Shown: positions 40,760 to 55,600, numbered from the stretch's first letter. The stretch: 64,000 bases of DNA from Didymodactylos carnosus (GCA_905250885.1 CAJNOQ010000143.1:1-64000); one strand, 5' to 3'. The notes: a model not told the origin generated them from the letters alone. Numbers and translations: made by a program.

Positions 40760-43700
40760 ATGTATTCAGATGCAACATTACCTGCCTATGTTGATATTTC
40801 ATTTCGACAAAGTGTGCTGAAAATACCGTCCGAAAGAACTGCACAGGTAAAATCAATTATTCTTTTACACTTTTGTTTTTTGTAAATACATAAATGAATC
40901 TAATGATATTTCATTTAAAAAAAGCCGTAGTTACTTTATAATCAAACATATCGAGAAATATTCTGTGGAATTTCAATGCAATCTTTAAAAAAATCTGTCT
41001 TAAAATAAGATGAATCAAAAAGTCTTATTTTAAGATGGTTAGAACTAACTTATATCGTTTTATTTTCATAAGCACTTTAATTTTTAAAGACAGTCCTGCT
41101 CAACAGAAGACAACACTCTGACAGTACACTAAATAATCATCATATTAATGATCTCTGTAAGAAATTAAAGTAAATTGACAACTTTTCTTCTGAAAGAATC
41201 GTTATATTGAACGCGAACAAAAAAAGTCAATTATAGAAGTAAGACGGGTGAATACTTACGAGAAATTAACGTCTTGAAGGAAGACGGACATAATAGAAAG
41301 ACGATTAGCATAAGTTGGATTACTTTTTAGAATATATTTCATGAATTAAGAGTTAAATGATGAGGTTTTCTTATTGTCTGATGCATTGTTGATTATTTAT
41401 TGCAAAATATAGTAGTTTCTTTTTTAAAATGTCTTTAAATAGCATAATTATAAGATAAGATGTGGTTCATTGGTGAAACGTTGAAGTTTCTACTTTCTAT
41501 GTAAAAAACAAATGGTTATACGGTCAACGATTTGGGAGTATTTGCTGAGCTCACAGGATATCTACTTGATCCTATTTCATTTCTGATAGTGAATCTTTAT
41601 AAAGAGTGATCTAGAAAACAAAGACACAGTGAAAATTGTGAGATAAAGATTCAGAAGGGAAAAGAAAACGACTACTCATTCTTTGTGCATGTCAAGTGAG
41701 TTTATTTTAATTGATTGAAGATACATCTGTGTAAAGTAATCTGAAACTGGTCTTTATCACTATCAGATCTACATCTATTACTTTTGACAAAATACATATG
41801 GTTAAAGCAATCATAAGACGCTTTAAGTTAACTTGAAACAGACTGTATATCTGTTAGATTATTTATGAGTAAATATCAGTCAAAAATACAGAATTATTTT
41901 GTGATCTGTTATCTTCGCAATTGAGCAATGTCTTTTAATACTAAAAAACAAAAGTCAATTACCAGAAATAGTGTAATATATAATGATATAGTTAACTACA
42001 CTATAATCGCATAAAACGTGACTTTTTCCTCTATTTTTATGAGAAAATATTCAACTAGCAAGAATGAGTTCAGTTTAGGTCTGTTTTACTTACATGATTC
42101 TATTAAAGAAAGAACCAATTATCCTTGCTAAGATAAGTATATCTTTATCTTAATTTGAACCATTGAGCTTTGATTATTATATTAAATTAGTTGTTTAACC
42201 TTATTTCTTTCAACGTTAAAGCATTTTTATTTTTTGAATGATGTAACAACAACACCAAAAATATATCAAGTGTTCATACTCAATTCCATTCTATACTCTT
42301 TTTTTTTGTTCTAACCTGATGAAAATGTACATAGTATAATTGTTGTAATAGTAGTGTATATGAATTACCGTTTTTTCTTTCTTTTTTCTCCTGTCATGAT
42401 TATTATCATTACGTAATTTGTACAAATAATACAATATGAATGTTCTTAGAAAGAGAACTTCGAGATGCCTAAAGAAAAATCGACATTTGATTTTCTGTAA
42501 AAAAAAAAAGAATACCATTAGACAAATTTATAATAAGATTGTATCTTATTTTTTTAATATCATACTAACTTTTAGATTTTACATTACATCTCATGACATA
42601 AAGAGACGATGTATACAAAAATTAAGTTATTTCAATATAAATTTATCTTTTTATCTGAGAGAAACTAATGAGAATATACAATATTTTTATCAGTTAAAAT
42701 AGAAGATTTCAATTTTTTGCTAGAAAGTAAGAGTAGAAAACACTGTTCATAGTTAATGTAACAGAAATAATGTTTTCAGCAAATATGAGAACTATCAGAT
42801 AAATGACAAAAATTTTTTTATTGACTCGATACATAAATAGTAATATAATCATTTTAAACTATCTTTCAGTGAGATAATTAAATTCTTCATCATCAACAAA
42901 TAGACTTTTCTATCATCATTTATCAAATATATTTAGATTTAGATGTTAAAACGTAGTTGTCGAGACATCGCTGTTGAAGATGGAATTGTTCGATTGTATA
43001 TTACACATTCGAGAAGAATTCGTTTGTGTCTTACATACGACAATTTTATTAAGATTTTGCTAATAATGTTATCACAAACTGAGTTAAGACAGTGGGATGT
43101 CAGATGTTTGTTATTGTTGATGATTATATTTTTTCTTTTCCTCTTCCATTCTAACAAATTAGGTTCTCTCTTTTATTTTATTTTTTAAGCATGTGTGAAT
43201 GAGACGATTAATGATCTTTCAACAATAAAAAAGAAATTTTTTTGACGCGAAAAATACGACCATTCTATTAGTAAAAGTAGAATATGTACAAACTGAAAAT
43301 AGTTTTTATGTTAAAAGTTGATGGAACACCTTTGCCTTTTCCGTTCTCTTTCTTTTTTTCTGTACGACTTCTACTCTGTTATTAGCTCTCAATGATGGAT
43401 GAATACACTGTACCATATAGTTAATTGTACGTATGAGAGTGAGCTTATATGAAAAGAAGTAGAAGAAAAGAAAAAGAAAACTATACCATTTCTTTTTGTA
43501 GATATATACGTTAAGGGTTATATTCTTTTAAACTTTATACAGACATATAAAAGTTCAATTTTTTTTTTTTTTTTTTTTTTTTAACTAAAGAGAATTGACC
43601 ATAAGAGGAAGAAAAAGAAAAAAAGTCACTTTTATACTGCGCGAGAAAAGTGTTGTACATGATGTCCATAACGAACGAATGAGTCGAAGGTTTCTTTTCT

Positions 43701-46700
43701 TTTCAATTATTTTATGCTTGAAATATTTTAAACAGGAAAAGAATCTTTTTATGTATGATTCATAAAATTGACTATGTTTCCGTGATCACCATTGTTAACT
43801 TAACAGAAAAGAAGATTAGTAAACTTACTTTTTTCTTGAACAATGTTTGAACATAGATAAAATAAAAATTTTTAGTTTAAGGTATGTACACAATTGAAAA
43901 ACAATAGTATATCGTTAGATAATTCAATCGACCGTAACATGACTTGTATTGATTCATTTTTATTTTGTATTTCTGAAACTAGAAATGAAGGATATATTGA
44001 TATATTTAGCCTACATAGAATCATTTGATTGACTACTTATTTCTTTTTGTTTATTTTTATATTTTAGGATTTGACAATAATCAACGGTTATCTAAAGCAT
44101 CTTGAAGCATTATCATCATTAAGCGAATCACATAAAAGAAATTTGAGCAAAACTGTGCGATATGAATTACATGAAGCCAATCGCGTATTATTCAGGTAAT
44201 AATCATGTGTTTATTTTTTTTCTTCTCGTTACTGTTCTTTTCTCAAGAAGTGACGTTTGTTATCACTTAATATTTTATTTTGTACATGAATAGACTTACG
44301 GTAAGATTCTTTTTGGTTGAAAGAGAAGATACATGTTGAATTGTAAAGAAATGTCGGTAACAGCGGAAGTATTTCGATTAGAGTTTAAATCACCCATAGA
44401 TACGTCTAGACGTTGAAATTTGGATGAGTGGCACTAAATTTGTATAACAATCATTATTTACTCTTGGGGCTAATCTTTTTCCTAGAAAATGTGAATCATA
44501 CCACATAATCCGCTATATTTATTGTATATATTAAACTGTTCCATGTAATAATCACTTAACATTTCATGTTATTGTGATTGTCTTGTTTAACTCTTGTACG
44601 AACTTTAAGATTAAATATAAATAAATATTGAACGGGATGTATATTTGTTATGTCTACTACATATTTTTCTATCAAGTTGTATCATTATGCTATGTAATCA
44701 ACGATTCATAAACAGACCAGTTATAGTCGAAGAGTAGAGAGAAGGGAAAGTAAAAGAAGAAGAAAAAAAATTAGATCAATGTCGATTCTCTATTCTATGA
44801 TGTTGATGATGATGATGAAGATGATATACATGTCAAAAATAGATGAACACTATTGATAGAAAAGATCTTGATGATATATCGATATTCTTTCGTACATAAT
44901 ATACATTCATATATAAGATAAATTATAATGTTACATCTTTTTTTCTTGAACATAAGAAAAATAATTATTATTTTCACATGTTTGAATGCAAGTTTAGAAG
45001 AAAAATAAATATCTTCTCTTGTTCAGTAAAAGTATTATAGTAGACACATTATTGTTTGACATGTACATAAATGTGTCTTTCTTATTGGATAGTTTCATGT
45101 CAAGTATAATTCGATTTAGAAAAATGTTATATACGTATCTAGTGAATAATTTATCGAGTTTTGATTTGAGTTAATAAACGTAAAATATTAATTAAGGTTC
45201 AATTTTTTATTATTATTTTTTTTTTTAAAAAATTTTTTTTTTCTAAGCGTCAATTTTCTATCATATTTTAAAAAAAATAGTTCCTATGTAGTAAATTACT
45301 TTTAACCCATTTTATCTGCATTTTAACTACGAATGAATTCTTACATGTTAATAAAAATAGTTAGTTAATGCGTGTTAGGAAAAAATTATTGTAAATTACT
45401 CGCATTAGTATGTAACGTACAACACATTTTATCATGCAAAATAAATTTTACCTCTTTTGCACGTGTTAAATTGATCCTCACACATAATTTTAACGAATAA
45501 ATAACAATGGGACAAATCAAGAATTACTAACACCTTTGAATTTGATTTACTTCGATTTTCGATTCTTATATTTCCAATTGTTCTCTTCAATTAAATGTAC
45601 TAAAATATTTTTTGTTAATGAATTCGAATTCATCGAAAAAATGTATTTTGGAATGTGCTACTATACATGTTTTAATGTGCCTAATATTTGATTGTCGCAT
45701 GTTTAATGGCATGATTTATAATATGTTTTGAGTTTAGGTACGTGTGTGTGTGTAATGTGCAAAATTGAACACCATTCAATGATATTGTTTGAATATGTTG
45801 TACTTCGAGAGACACTTCTAATTGTTTTTCTCTTCCTAATTTAGAAGTAGCTAGTCTTTCATGATGGAATTAGAAACAGTATCAAACAGAATATTTTTGA
45901 CAGATTTAAAGAATCTCTATCTGAAAAAATACTCAACTGCAAACGTGCTCATGTTTTCGAAAATAATACGTTAATTTATTCAAATTTTTGACTCGTTAAT
46001 GCGTTCTAACATGTTCCATTAGATGGATCATTTGAGCCTAAGAGCATCGATCGACTACAATTTAAAAGTGCATTCAAGAATACACACAAGAAATGTTGAA
46101 TTTAGTCCTTTTTTATCAGTTTGTCATAAAATATGCCCTTTTGACATCTAACATTAGTGCCAATCGAAAGCCTCCACTATATATTACAGTATTTCACAGA
46201 TTCAACTTTGTATACAATTTGAATATATACATTCGTTTTTACTACTTTTACTCAATATTTCAATTATTTTTAATTTAATTGATAATTTTTGTGAAAGGTA
46301 AGTTATTTTTGTTATTAATGGATATTTTGTTTGACGAATACTAAAATCATATTGAGTCTTACATACCTTTCCGTAATTGAAATATACATTTGAATCGTTT
46401 CGTTTTTTGATAATACGGTGAGTACATTCTATAAAGAATAGTAGAGTTATAAACACCGATTTAAACATTGTTTATTGGAGACGTTTCGTGAAACACTTTT
46501 CACATCATCAGCATTTTGACTGATGATGTGAAAGGTGTTTTACGAAACGTCTCCAATAGGCATGCAACAGGTTTTTTCTCGTATTTTTCATAAAATGGTT
46601 TGTATTTTCGCAACAATGAACTGTGAAATTTTCTGAAATCAACAGTTTTGTAGAGCAAACATTTCTCTACAAGATGGCATATAGTAAATATTTTTAAACT

Positions 46701-49550
46701 TGTTTGGTTCTTCAAAAAACGTTTTTGATAGAATAACCCAGCAGTTAAAATTGTGGTAAAAAACTGTTGCATGCCTAGTCTCAAATAAACAATGTTTAAA
46801 TCGGTGTCTATAACACTACTATTCTTTATGAAACATACATTACTTCCCGTAGCAAATGTATCAACGTTGGGCAAGTGTTTATTGTTTTATTGTTCAACAG
46901 CTCGATCATTATATCCTTGTATAATTCTATTAGTATTTGAATGAATTTGTATTGTTCATCCATTATAATTTATCAGTGAATTCTAATTTTTAATTTTAAA
47001 TTTTTTTATATCGTAAATGTAATCGTGTCAAACTTTCTCACAATATTTGTCAGTATAATCTTGTCATCTTTTCATTTCTGATCAATATTAAGTTTCACAT
47101 CATCTATTTCATTAGTTGAAATTTCTACTTTTTATACACACTTTTAACTGTTTCAATGACATTATACAGGCGTTTTTTATGTTCATTGTTATTTCAATCC
47201 TTGTGAGACATTTTTTAAACATCCGTATAAACAAACTTTTCTAGATGTCGATTTCAAGACTTTCGACTTTTCTCTATCAACTCTTGAATAGAACATTCTA
47301 ATAGAATGCTGAGAGGTGAGGGGAGGAGGGAGGGGACGAGAGAAGGAAAGTATAGAAAATGTTAAAAATTGTTAAAGTATTTCACTCATCTGTTAGATTC
47401 CATCCAAACTAAATTTATTGACACTTAACTATAGTATTTGACTATTTACGATAAAAAGTAGGTACATGTTTGCTATTTATGAAATCATGATGATCACACC
47501 TTATTTTTAACTTTGAACGAAAATTTTTTTGTGTTCTTTTTGTTATATCTCTATCTACTGTTATCACAACAGGATATCTAGATCAAACAAACTAATCGAG
47601 TATTAAATTGATATAATCTTTTGTTTTCTCTTGTTCTCTTATATGTATTATGTCGATATGTGTGATGATTAATGAGTAGCAGTATCAATTTATTCATATT
47701 CTCATGCGTTCACAATTTAGTAAATTGTTTAAGAATTCTAAAACGAAGAAAAACAATCATATATGTTCAATAGAGAGAGAGAGAAAAGAACACTTTAAAA
47801 AGTAAAAACGTATCACTGGAGGGCGTCAAATTTATTTATACTTTTTTTAAACAAAAGAAATTTCCCCCCACCCCTTTTTTTTTTTCTTCTTTACTTCAAT
47901 ATCGTAACCTATTGACCCTCTCAGCTGACAATTGTAAAATTGGATTAACAGTATATTTGTTTTCTGAGAGAAAAAGAAGTTCTATTTATGTATCAATACT
48001 GTGTCGAGTATAAGTATTGTTGTCTCTCATTGTACAGGAATAAAGTGTTATTTATCTAAAATGAAAGTAAGTTGTAAGACTAAAAGGTATGTATATAATC
48101 GATAGATGGAAAGAGAGAAAGAAAGAGGAAGCCTTTTTATTATTATTTTGTACACGATTGATTGATACACACGTTCTGTACATACTAAAAAAAAAAAAAA
48201 AAAAAACTATATTCATAGTATATATATATATATACACCTTATTTCAAGTATATTCTCCTCAATCTTAGAATATCACGTTTACACAACGAGAGATGAAGAA
48301 AATAAATATGATCAAGTCATTTTTATCCATGTAAAATAATTGAAATTCTACACATATCTTATTCAAAAATCTTATTAATTCTATCATATATTACTATTAT
48401 CATTCGTTTCAAACATAAGAGCGAACAGATGCTAAATTTTGATGAGTAAAGTGTTCTAAGTTCTCCTTGACGAAAGAGTCTACATGGTATTTAACTAAAA
48501 TAGTTGGAACAACAAAATTTATCGTTGTTTTTTTATTTATTCTAGTCGTGGACAAGTGAATACATGTTGGTATATTTTACTATCGGGTTCAGTATTTATT
48601 GATTCAACAATGTTCTTACCACGTTCAAGGTAATATTTCCATTATTTTCTCAAAATAAAATTATCTCTATTTATTTGTGAGAAAACAATCTTTTGTTTTT
48701 TTCTTTGCTATTAAGGTCTCTCTCTCTTTTTTTTTGTCCTTTTTTTTCGCTTCGTTATAATTTATTCAAACTTTTGTTTCATTTATTGTCTAAATCTGTA
48801 TCATCCATCTAAGAGATAGAAAACGACAACTTTTCTCACAATGAACAAAAACAAATTATAATAATTTTAAATCGCGAAGGTTATGCGTGGTGAGAAAAAG
48901 ATTAAGTAAATATTGGCAAGATTTTTAATGTTTAAAAAAAAAATATGAGCATTGAAACAATTTGAAAAACTTTTCTGATTGCATTTATTTTGTTCTATTT
49001 TACACAAAATATTTTCTATCGGCTAAACATCGATTAAAATACGCCTGACAAAAATATCATTATCAGCATAGGTTTCATCGTCAGAATTATAAACAAATAT
49101 TATCTACATTTTTACACATTTTACTTGACTACATAAAAAAAGAAACAGAACAGTTGTTTTCATCAGTATTGCCTTCACCTTATACTAGAAGAAAGAACAT
49201 GTAATTCCGTTCAATATCCTCTTTTAAATGATCTATAATTCTTCATTCTAATATAATAAACATCTTTTATGTAGTCATCGAAAGAAGAAAATAAGACAAG
49301 TTTCTTTTTTCATTCTTATCATATTGTCAAGATTTTTCACATATTTTTACTACTACTACTACTACTACTACTACACTAATTTTGGGCTCGAATGAATAAC
49401 ATCTATCATATAATAAAATGATTAATAATAATAATAGTAATTCTACGTACGACTAGCGAACTCAACCATGATCTTGGGTATTCAGTTTTTTCTATTCTTT
49501 TTACTCCAAAAATTATGAAGAATAAGAACACAGTCATTTGATTTTCTTCT

Positions 49551-49601
<51 letters not shown>

Positions 49602-52600
49602 CTCTCCGTTATACAACAAATTTTCGTATTGTTTTTTTTTCCTATATTTATTTGTTAACCTTGTTCGTTCGTTTTTTCTTCTATACCTATCATTAATATC
49701 CTTGAATATATACAATGAAACATTTATTTCGATGAGCACATAGAATACAAACACACACACACACACACATACATACATAATGATGACATTATCGTTTTCT
49801 TTTTCTGGTTCAGCTTTGGTAAAAGAACGCCTGGTAATCCGTTTCGTTTACACGATTGTTTAGTATTAGAATCTTCAGAAATGCTTGTCGTAAGTGATAA
49901 ACCAATTGATATATGAAAATAAACTATATTTTTAAAAACAATTTCTATTTTCATTTTTCAAGATTGATTATCCAGATGTTGATCAACATTTAAAAAAATA
50001 TGATTCAATATTAAAAACAAAACACCAACATTCATTTTGTGATAATCACAACGATAATAATCAGTCTCTTGATCATCCATCACAATGTTATCCAGTCGAA
50101 CCACAATCACCGTCAGTAGATTCTTGTCAATCTGTTCCCGTTACTCTTAATCGACGAAAAAGTACAAGAACACGTCAGGTAATAAATATTGTGTTTTAGT
50201 TTGATTAAATTTATCCATTTCTCAATAGAACAATTTATTATTGTTCATTTCTTTTGTATAATACACTTGAGAAACAAAAAATAGAATATAACAAGTATTT
50301 CCGTTTCTTTTTCTTTCTCTTTATTTTTTTGCTTCTCATCGAATGATTAACATTTGTTGTTGTTTTTTTTGTTATTTAGCGATCAGATACAGAACAACAT
50401 ATTGGAAAAATTACAAATGAAATTGATACGACTACTATTGTTCATTCGACAACAACAATGATGACTCATTCTCGTGCAAGTGATACATCAAGTGCCTATT
50501 CTGGATCGGATGTTATGCAATTATCAACGACTGGTGAAGATATCATTGATAATGGAGATGAAATACCTGGTTGTTTGAGTGTGAATGAAACCGATGATGA
50601 ATCAGAAGCATCATCCGAAGTAAAAACAAGTGATTTTGAATCAATTTTTATTTGATCTATTATTTTCATTATTTTTTAGCGTTCATTTCCTGTTCATGAT
50701 CATGTACGTGAATCATTGATGAAAGAAGCAAATGAACGAACAGAAGATGATATTGAAGCAATTTTAGAATTTTTACAACCTTTTCCTGTAAGTCATACTG
50801 ATATGAGTTTTGATTCAATTTTATACTTATATTGAATATTATATTTAGGCATTTCTTGATCTGTCACTACACGTTCGTCGAGAATTATGTAAAGTATTGA
50901 TATATGCTCAAGTTGAAAAAGCCAATACCGTTGTTATGAATGATGGTGAACGATATGATTCTTGGAGTGTGATTATTAATGGTATTGTGGATGATGAAAC
51001 GACTGATGGACAAATAATACGAACATTAAATGTTGGACAATGGTAAAAAAACAAATATACTGACGAATTATATAACATTCAAAGAGATCTTATTTTATTT
51101 AGTTTTGGTTGTGAAGCGACATTAGATCAATATTGTCATACAGGTATTATGAAAACAAGAGTAGACGATTGTCAATTTGTTGTTGTTGCTCAAAATGATT
51201 ATTATGGAATACTACATCAGGTAAAAATTTGTCATGAATATAATTTAGTTAGAGAGAATAATTGATTCATTATTATTTTTATAGGGAGAAAAAAATATAC
51301 GAAAAATTAAAGAAGATGGAAAACTTGTTATGATTAAAGAATTGAGAACATGTGAAGATACGTGTGTATCACGAGAAGTTGTTATCAAGGTATTATCTCT
51401 ATAATACACAATTTTCTGTTATGATACAATTATTTTTTACTTCTTATTGTTTCAGGGTACTACTGATAAGTTATTAGATTTATTAGTCGATGAGAAATTA
51501 ATAACAGATGATCCAAATTATGTTGATGATTTTTTACTTGCTTATCGTACATTTATCCATGATCCCAGTCTAATTACAAACAAATTACTCGAATGGTTTG
51601 AATTAAGTCAACATAGAGAAAAGGTAAGGTCATTTTCGAAGAGAAAATTAATGTTTCACTCATTATTTTTCTTTCTTTCTGTCTTATTTAGGTTGCACGA
51701 ATTGTTTTATCTTGGGTGAATAATCATTTTAATGATTTTGAATCAAATCCAAAATTGAGTGAATTTCTTGAAATATTCGATGAACGTTTACAACATTATG
51801 AATCAGAAGTATGTTTCATATTTTTTTTTACAGACAAATATGATGATATATTTCTCCTATAGTGCATGTATTCTTGGCGTCAATTACTTAATCTTGCGTG
51901 CTATACAAAAGCGAGTATTCGTACAATTACGTTGACACGATCAACACGTGATGATATATTAAATTTTCAAATTTTGGGTGGTACTGAACAGTCAAATAAT
52001 GGAATTTATATATCAAAAGTGGAAAAAAATTCCAAACCATGTGATGCGGGGCTTCGTAGAGGAGATCAAGTAAGTACCACTAATTTTCTCATCTCTTTTA
52101 TTGTTAATGTTTAAATTACATTTATTTTAAGATATTAAGTGTTAATGGACAAAGTTTTGATTATATAACACATGTTCGTGCCCTAGAAATACTTCGTAGT
52201 TCAACACATCTTTCATTAACAGTAAAAAATAATCTTATGGGTATATGAACTATCTTTCGATAATGAAATAATAGCTTTAATATTAACAAATTTCTGTTTA
52301 GGCCTTCACGAGATTGTCAATCCAGAAAAATCTCCTGGTAGAAAAAAACGACACGATATTAGTTTATATGAACAAGAGATACGCACAAAATTACAACAAT
52401 CACCACCCGTTCGTTCTGCATCCATCCCTCTAACATCATCATCACCATTATTGCCACCGAACAGTCCAAATCAACACTATCATACACAACAACAATTCGA
52501 TAATGATGAAACAATAATTAAATTACCTACCACAACTATAACACCTATTAAAATTACGCATCATGATAAAAAACCAAAACCATTAGCAAAACGAATGGGG

Positions 52601-55600
52601 TTTAAACGAGCATTGCAAAGATTTAAAATAAGTCGACATAACAAGTATGTATGACATATTTTTTATGCTTATGTGTGCATGCTTTACCACAACTATTTGC
52701 ATCAGAAAAAAAGATAAAGCGAGAGAATACGGCTGTTTTTGATAAGTAAACGAGTTAACTTATCAATGATAACTGAGGTTATGACGTTTGTAAAAGAGAA
52801 AAATACATAGTTTTCTTTCTTCATACAAAAATCTTTATTGCATAATATAGAGTAAAACACTGGGAAAAAAATAAGAAGTAACAGCAGCGATAGAACAAAA
52901 CAGAAAAATATGTACAACACGTGGAATGAAGTATTATTATTTTTTCTCTATAAATTATGGCATTGATATATGACCTATTCTCCTTAATTTGCTCCATCTC
53001 ATAAACCAAATATACAAGCCAATAAATGAATTAATAGCTAACATAACCCATACGAGTAATACATTAATCTCAAGTTTTGTTTGGAATAAACCTGAAATGA
53101 AATGATGTCGAGATTGAAAGTTGAAAGTAACTTAGATAATGTTTACATACCACTGTACATAACAATTGCCATTAGATTTACTGCTAGCCAGTAGACGTAT
53201 TGTTCCCAATAGCAAAATATTAGTAAGAATTGTGCAACTACACTCAGCGCATTTGTTGTCGCATCTAATATATGTGGTACGAGCACTGTTTGATGATAAT
53301 ATGGAAGGGTCAATAAGTTAGAAAATGCTGGTATTTCATAATAAAATAGCACTGCTAATCCAATACTAATTATCAGAACGACTAACCATGGTATTGGCGA
53401 TAAACTTCTAACACGTGTTGTTGAGGATGAATCTAACTCTTTTGACCACATATAAATGCCAATAAATTGCATAGGTAAAAAGAATATGAAATATAATTGT
53501 GCATCACCAATATAACCATAGGCAAATGAGTAGATTCCATATAATATAGCCGCAATGATACCCCATAAATACGATGATAATTTACCTTTAATAACTAGTA
53601 CAACATTGACAACATTTGTAAAAGAAGCTATACCACTAAAACAAAGTAATATACGTCTCCATAATGGAACACGATCATTTAAATCATTCATCCATTTGAA
53701 AATAGATCGTTGTCGTTGCCGTTGTTGAAAAAATGAATTAAAATCCTACAAAAATAAAAGTATAACTTGAATAGAAAGAAGATGGTAATTGAAAAGTTAA
53801 TATTACCAGTATAGAAAATATCACATTAAATGTAGCAAATAAAAGTAATAAAATAATTTGCCATAATTTAAATGATTTAATATCTGGTATTGTTGATTTT
53901 ATAACTAATTTCAGTATTGAACAATATTCATGGCAAAAGTTTTTTAATGGTTTTCGTTTGTTTGGTGATCGTAAGGGTATTGATATTAAAATAACATCAC
54001 ACACTATTGTATTGTCACGTTTTAATCTCTTTTCATTAACATCATCTGTGTCCTCTTTATCGGTGTCAATAATACCAACTAATGACTCACCACTTGTGTC
54101 GATTATTGAACCGCTATTGGTTCCACTAGTATTGGTTAATTCTGATGTGACAGTACTCATATAATGTTACATCATTAAATCATTAATATTCGCAAACAAC
54201 GATGAAAAAAGTAAGCATAAATACACAATAAATCACATTTTACATTTGAACGTTAATTGACTGAGATAATAATTTATTAAACAAATGTGTGTTCAAAAAC
54301 AGCATGTATTCTTCTCAATGAAAAATAGTAAAAGCAAGAGTAGAAAAAAGAAGAAGAAGAAAACACATGGATCACAACAATAGCAGAACTAGAAAAAAAA
54401 AACAAGTTGAATGATAAAAAAAATGAAGAAACTCGTGCAAGCATGATGTACAAAAGGAAAGATATTATTGTTAAAGAAAAAAGAAAGGAAGAGCCAACAT
54501 TTCATGACTTAAACTGAGAATATTACCGCAATGACAGACAATATAATAATGGAGAATGAAAACTGTTAATTAAGTTTCATGTTCATGAAAATATGGAAAA
54601 CATCCACGATGAATTTTCATTCGGAACAATATATTCTCATTGACTACTGCCTAAGCTACCTTATCTTTACACGATTTTAGAAAAATCTTTTTTCAGCATC
54701 TGTCTATGCACAACAAATAATAAAAGAAATAGTGTAGGGTTAACTTATTTAGATATCTAAAATGTAATAAACCCTTTTATATCTCAACCTATTGAAATAC
54801 ATATCAGTATATAGTAATGTACTTGGATACTCTCAGAACTCTTTTTTTTATTTCATTTTTTCTTAAGTTAATTCATATGGTATTACTTTTTTTTGCATTT
54901 TTATATTTGAATTGGTCCTAACATTGTTCATAGTCATTTTGAGTAACAAAAAACACAAAATAGCTGTTTTAAGATATAGCTGATCAAATACTTTTACTAC
55001 TGGTAATTGTTTAGTCTGTTTACTCTCAATTTCTACTATTGATTTTTAGACAAATTCTGCTCAATGATATTGAGAGTTTCAAGCCAACCATAGAGAGACT
55101 ATACAAATGATAGATGCGTGATTGCATATAGTTAGTTCTTAGTAAAAATACATCCTTGAAACAATACTTTTCTCGCGTCATAAGCGGATCCAAGTGACAG
55201 ATGTTTGTCTGACAAATCAAAAATCATTTATTCTATCTATCATATGATTTCATTTCTTCATCTATTTTATTTTTAGATCGATGAGGTAAGCTATGTTAGT
55301 ATAATTGTGAATATTTTGTGTTAGCAGCTTCCGTTTCACATGCTTCATATCTTTTCTCGTGAACGTAATTCCAGATATCCCTTCGTCACTCAAACATTCT
55401 ATTTATATTTGTCATGTTTGTGTAGTCTTTTTTGATAAAAGAAATATATTTGCACAAATCGCACTTTATTATACTGAAGTTAAAATATTTAGTAATATTG
55501 CTGACTCGTATTTGGAATGGATTTTATGGCAAAATTCTGTACATTCGCTTATTTCAAATATGCTTATGATTACTCATTTATCTTTTCTCTAAGCGTGCGT

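Larger units (their letters stand above)
44196..48545 (+). other. Second intron of PDZ-GEF, with an inverted-repeat/ribozyme-like element
   Basis: 4.35 kb intron splitting the first cyclic-nucleotide-binding-like domain. Most is AT-rich with a GAT-repeat patch near 44798-44823, A and T runs, and TATA repeats near 48220-48236. The notable content is the foldback structure at about 46403-46866, described separately, and a GA/GGGA-rich patch at 47315-47345. No protein-coding gene is supported. Confidence 0.55.
48630..49813 (+). other. PDZ-GEF intron rich in microsatellites
   Basis: 1.2 kb intron that contains TAC repeats (about 49348-49375), a long CT tract and a CA tract close to the downstream acceptor. 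No gene is seen. An open frame on the minus strand at 49482-49778 is an artefact of the CT/CA tracts. Confidence 0.55.

Noticed and set aside
46500-46874. 124-residue minus-strand frame over the foldback region
   Set aside because: It crosses the MITE and the repeat arms, so it is composed of repeat sequence. No RT or GIY-YIG motif could be supported.
49482-49778. 98-residue minus-strand frame with Arg/Glu repeats
   Set aside because: It is produced by the CT and CA microsatellites. No initiation context or domain supports it.
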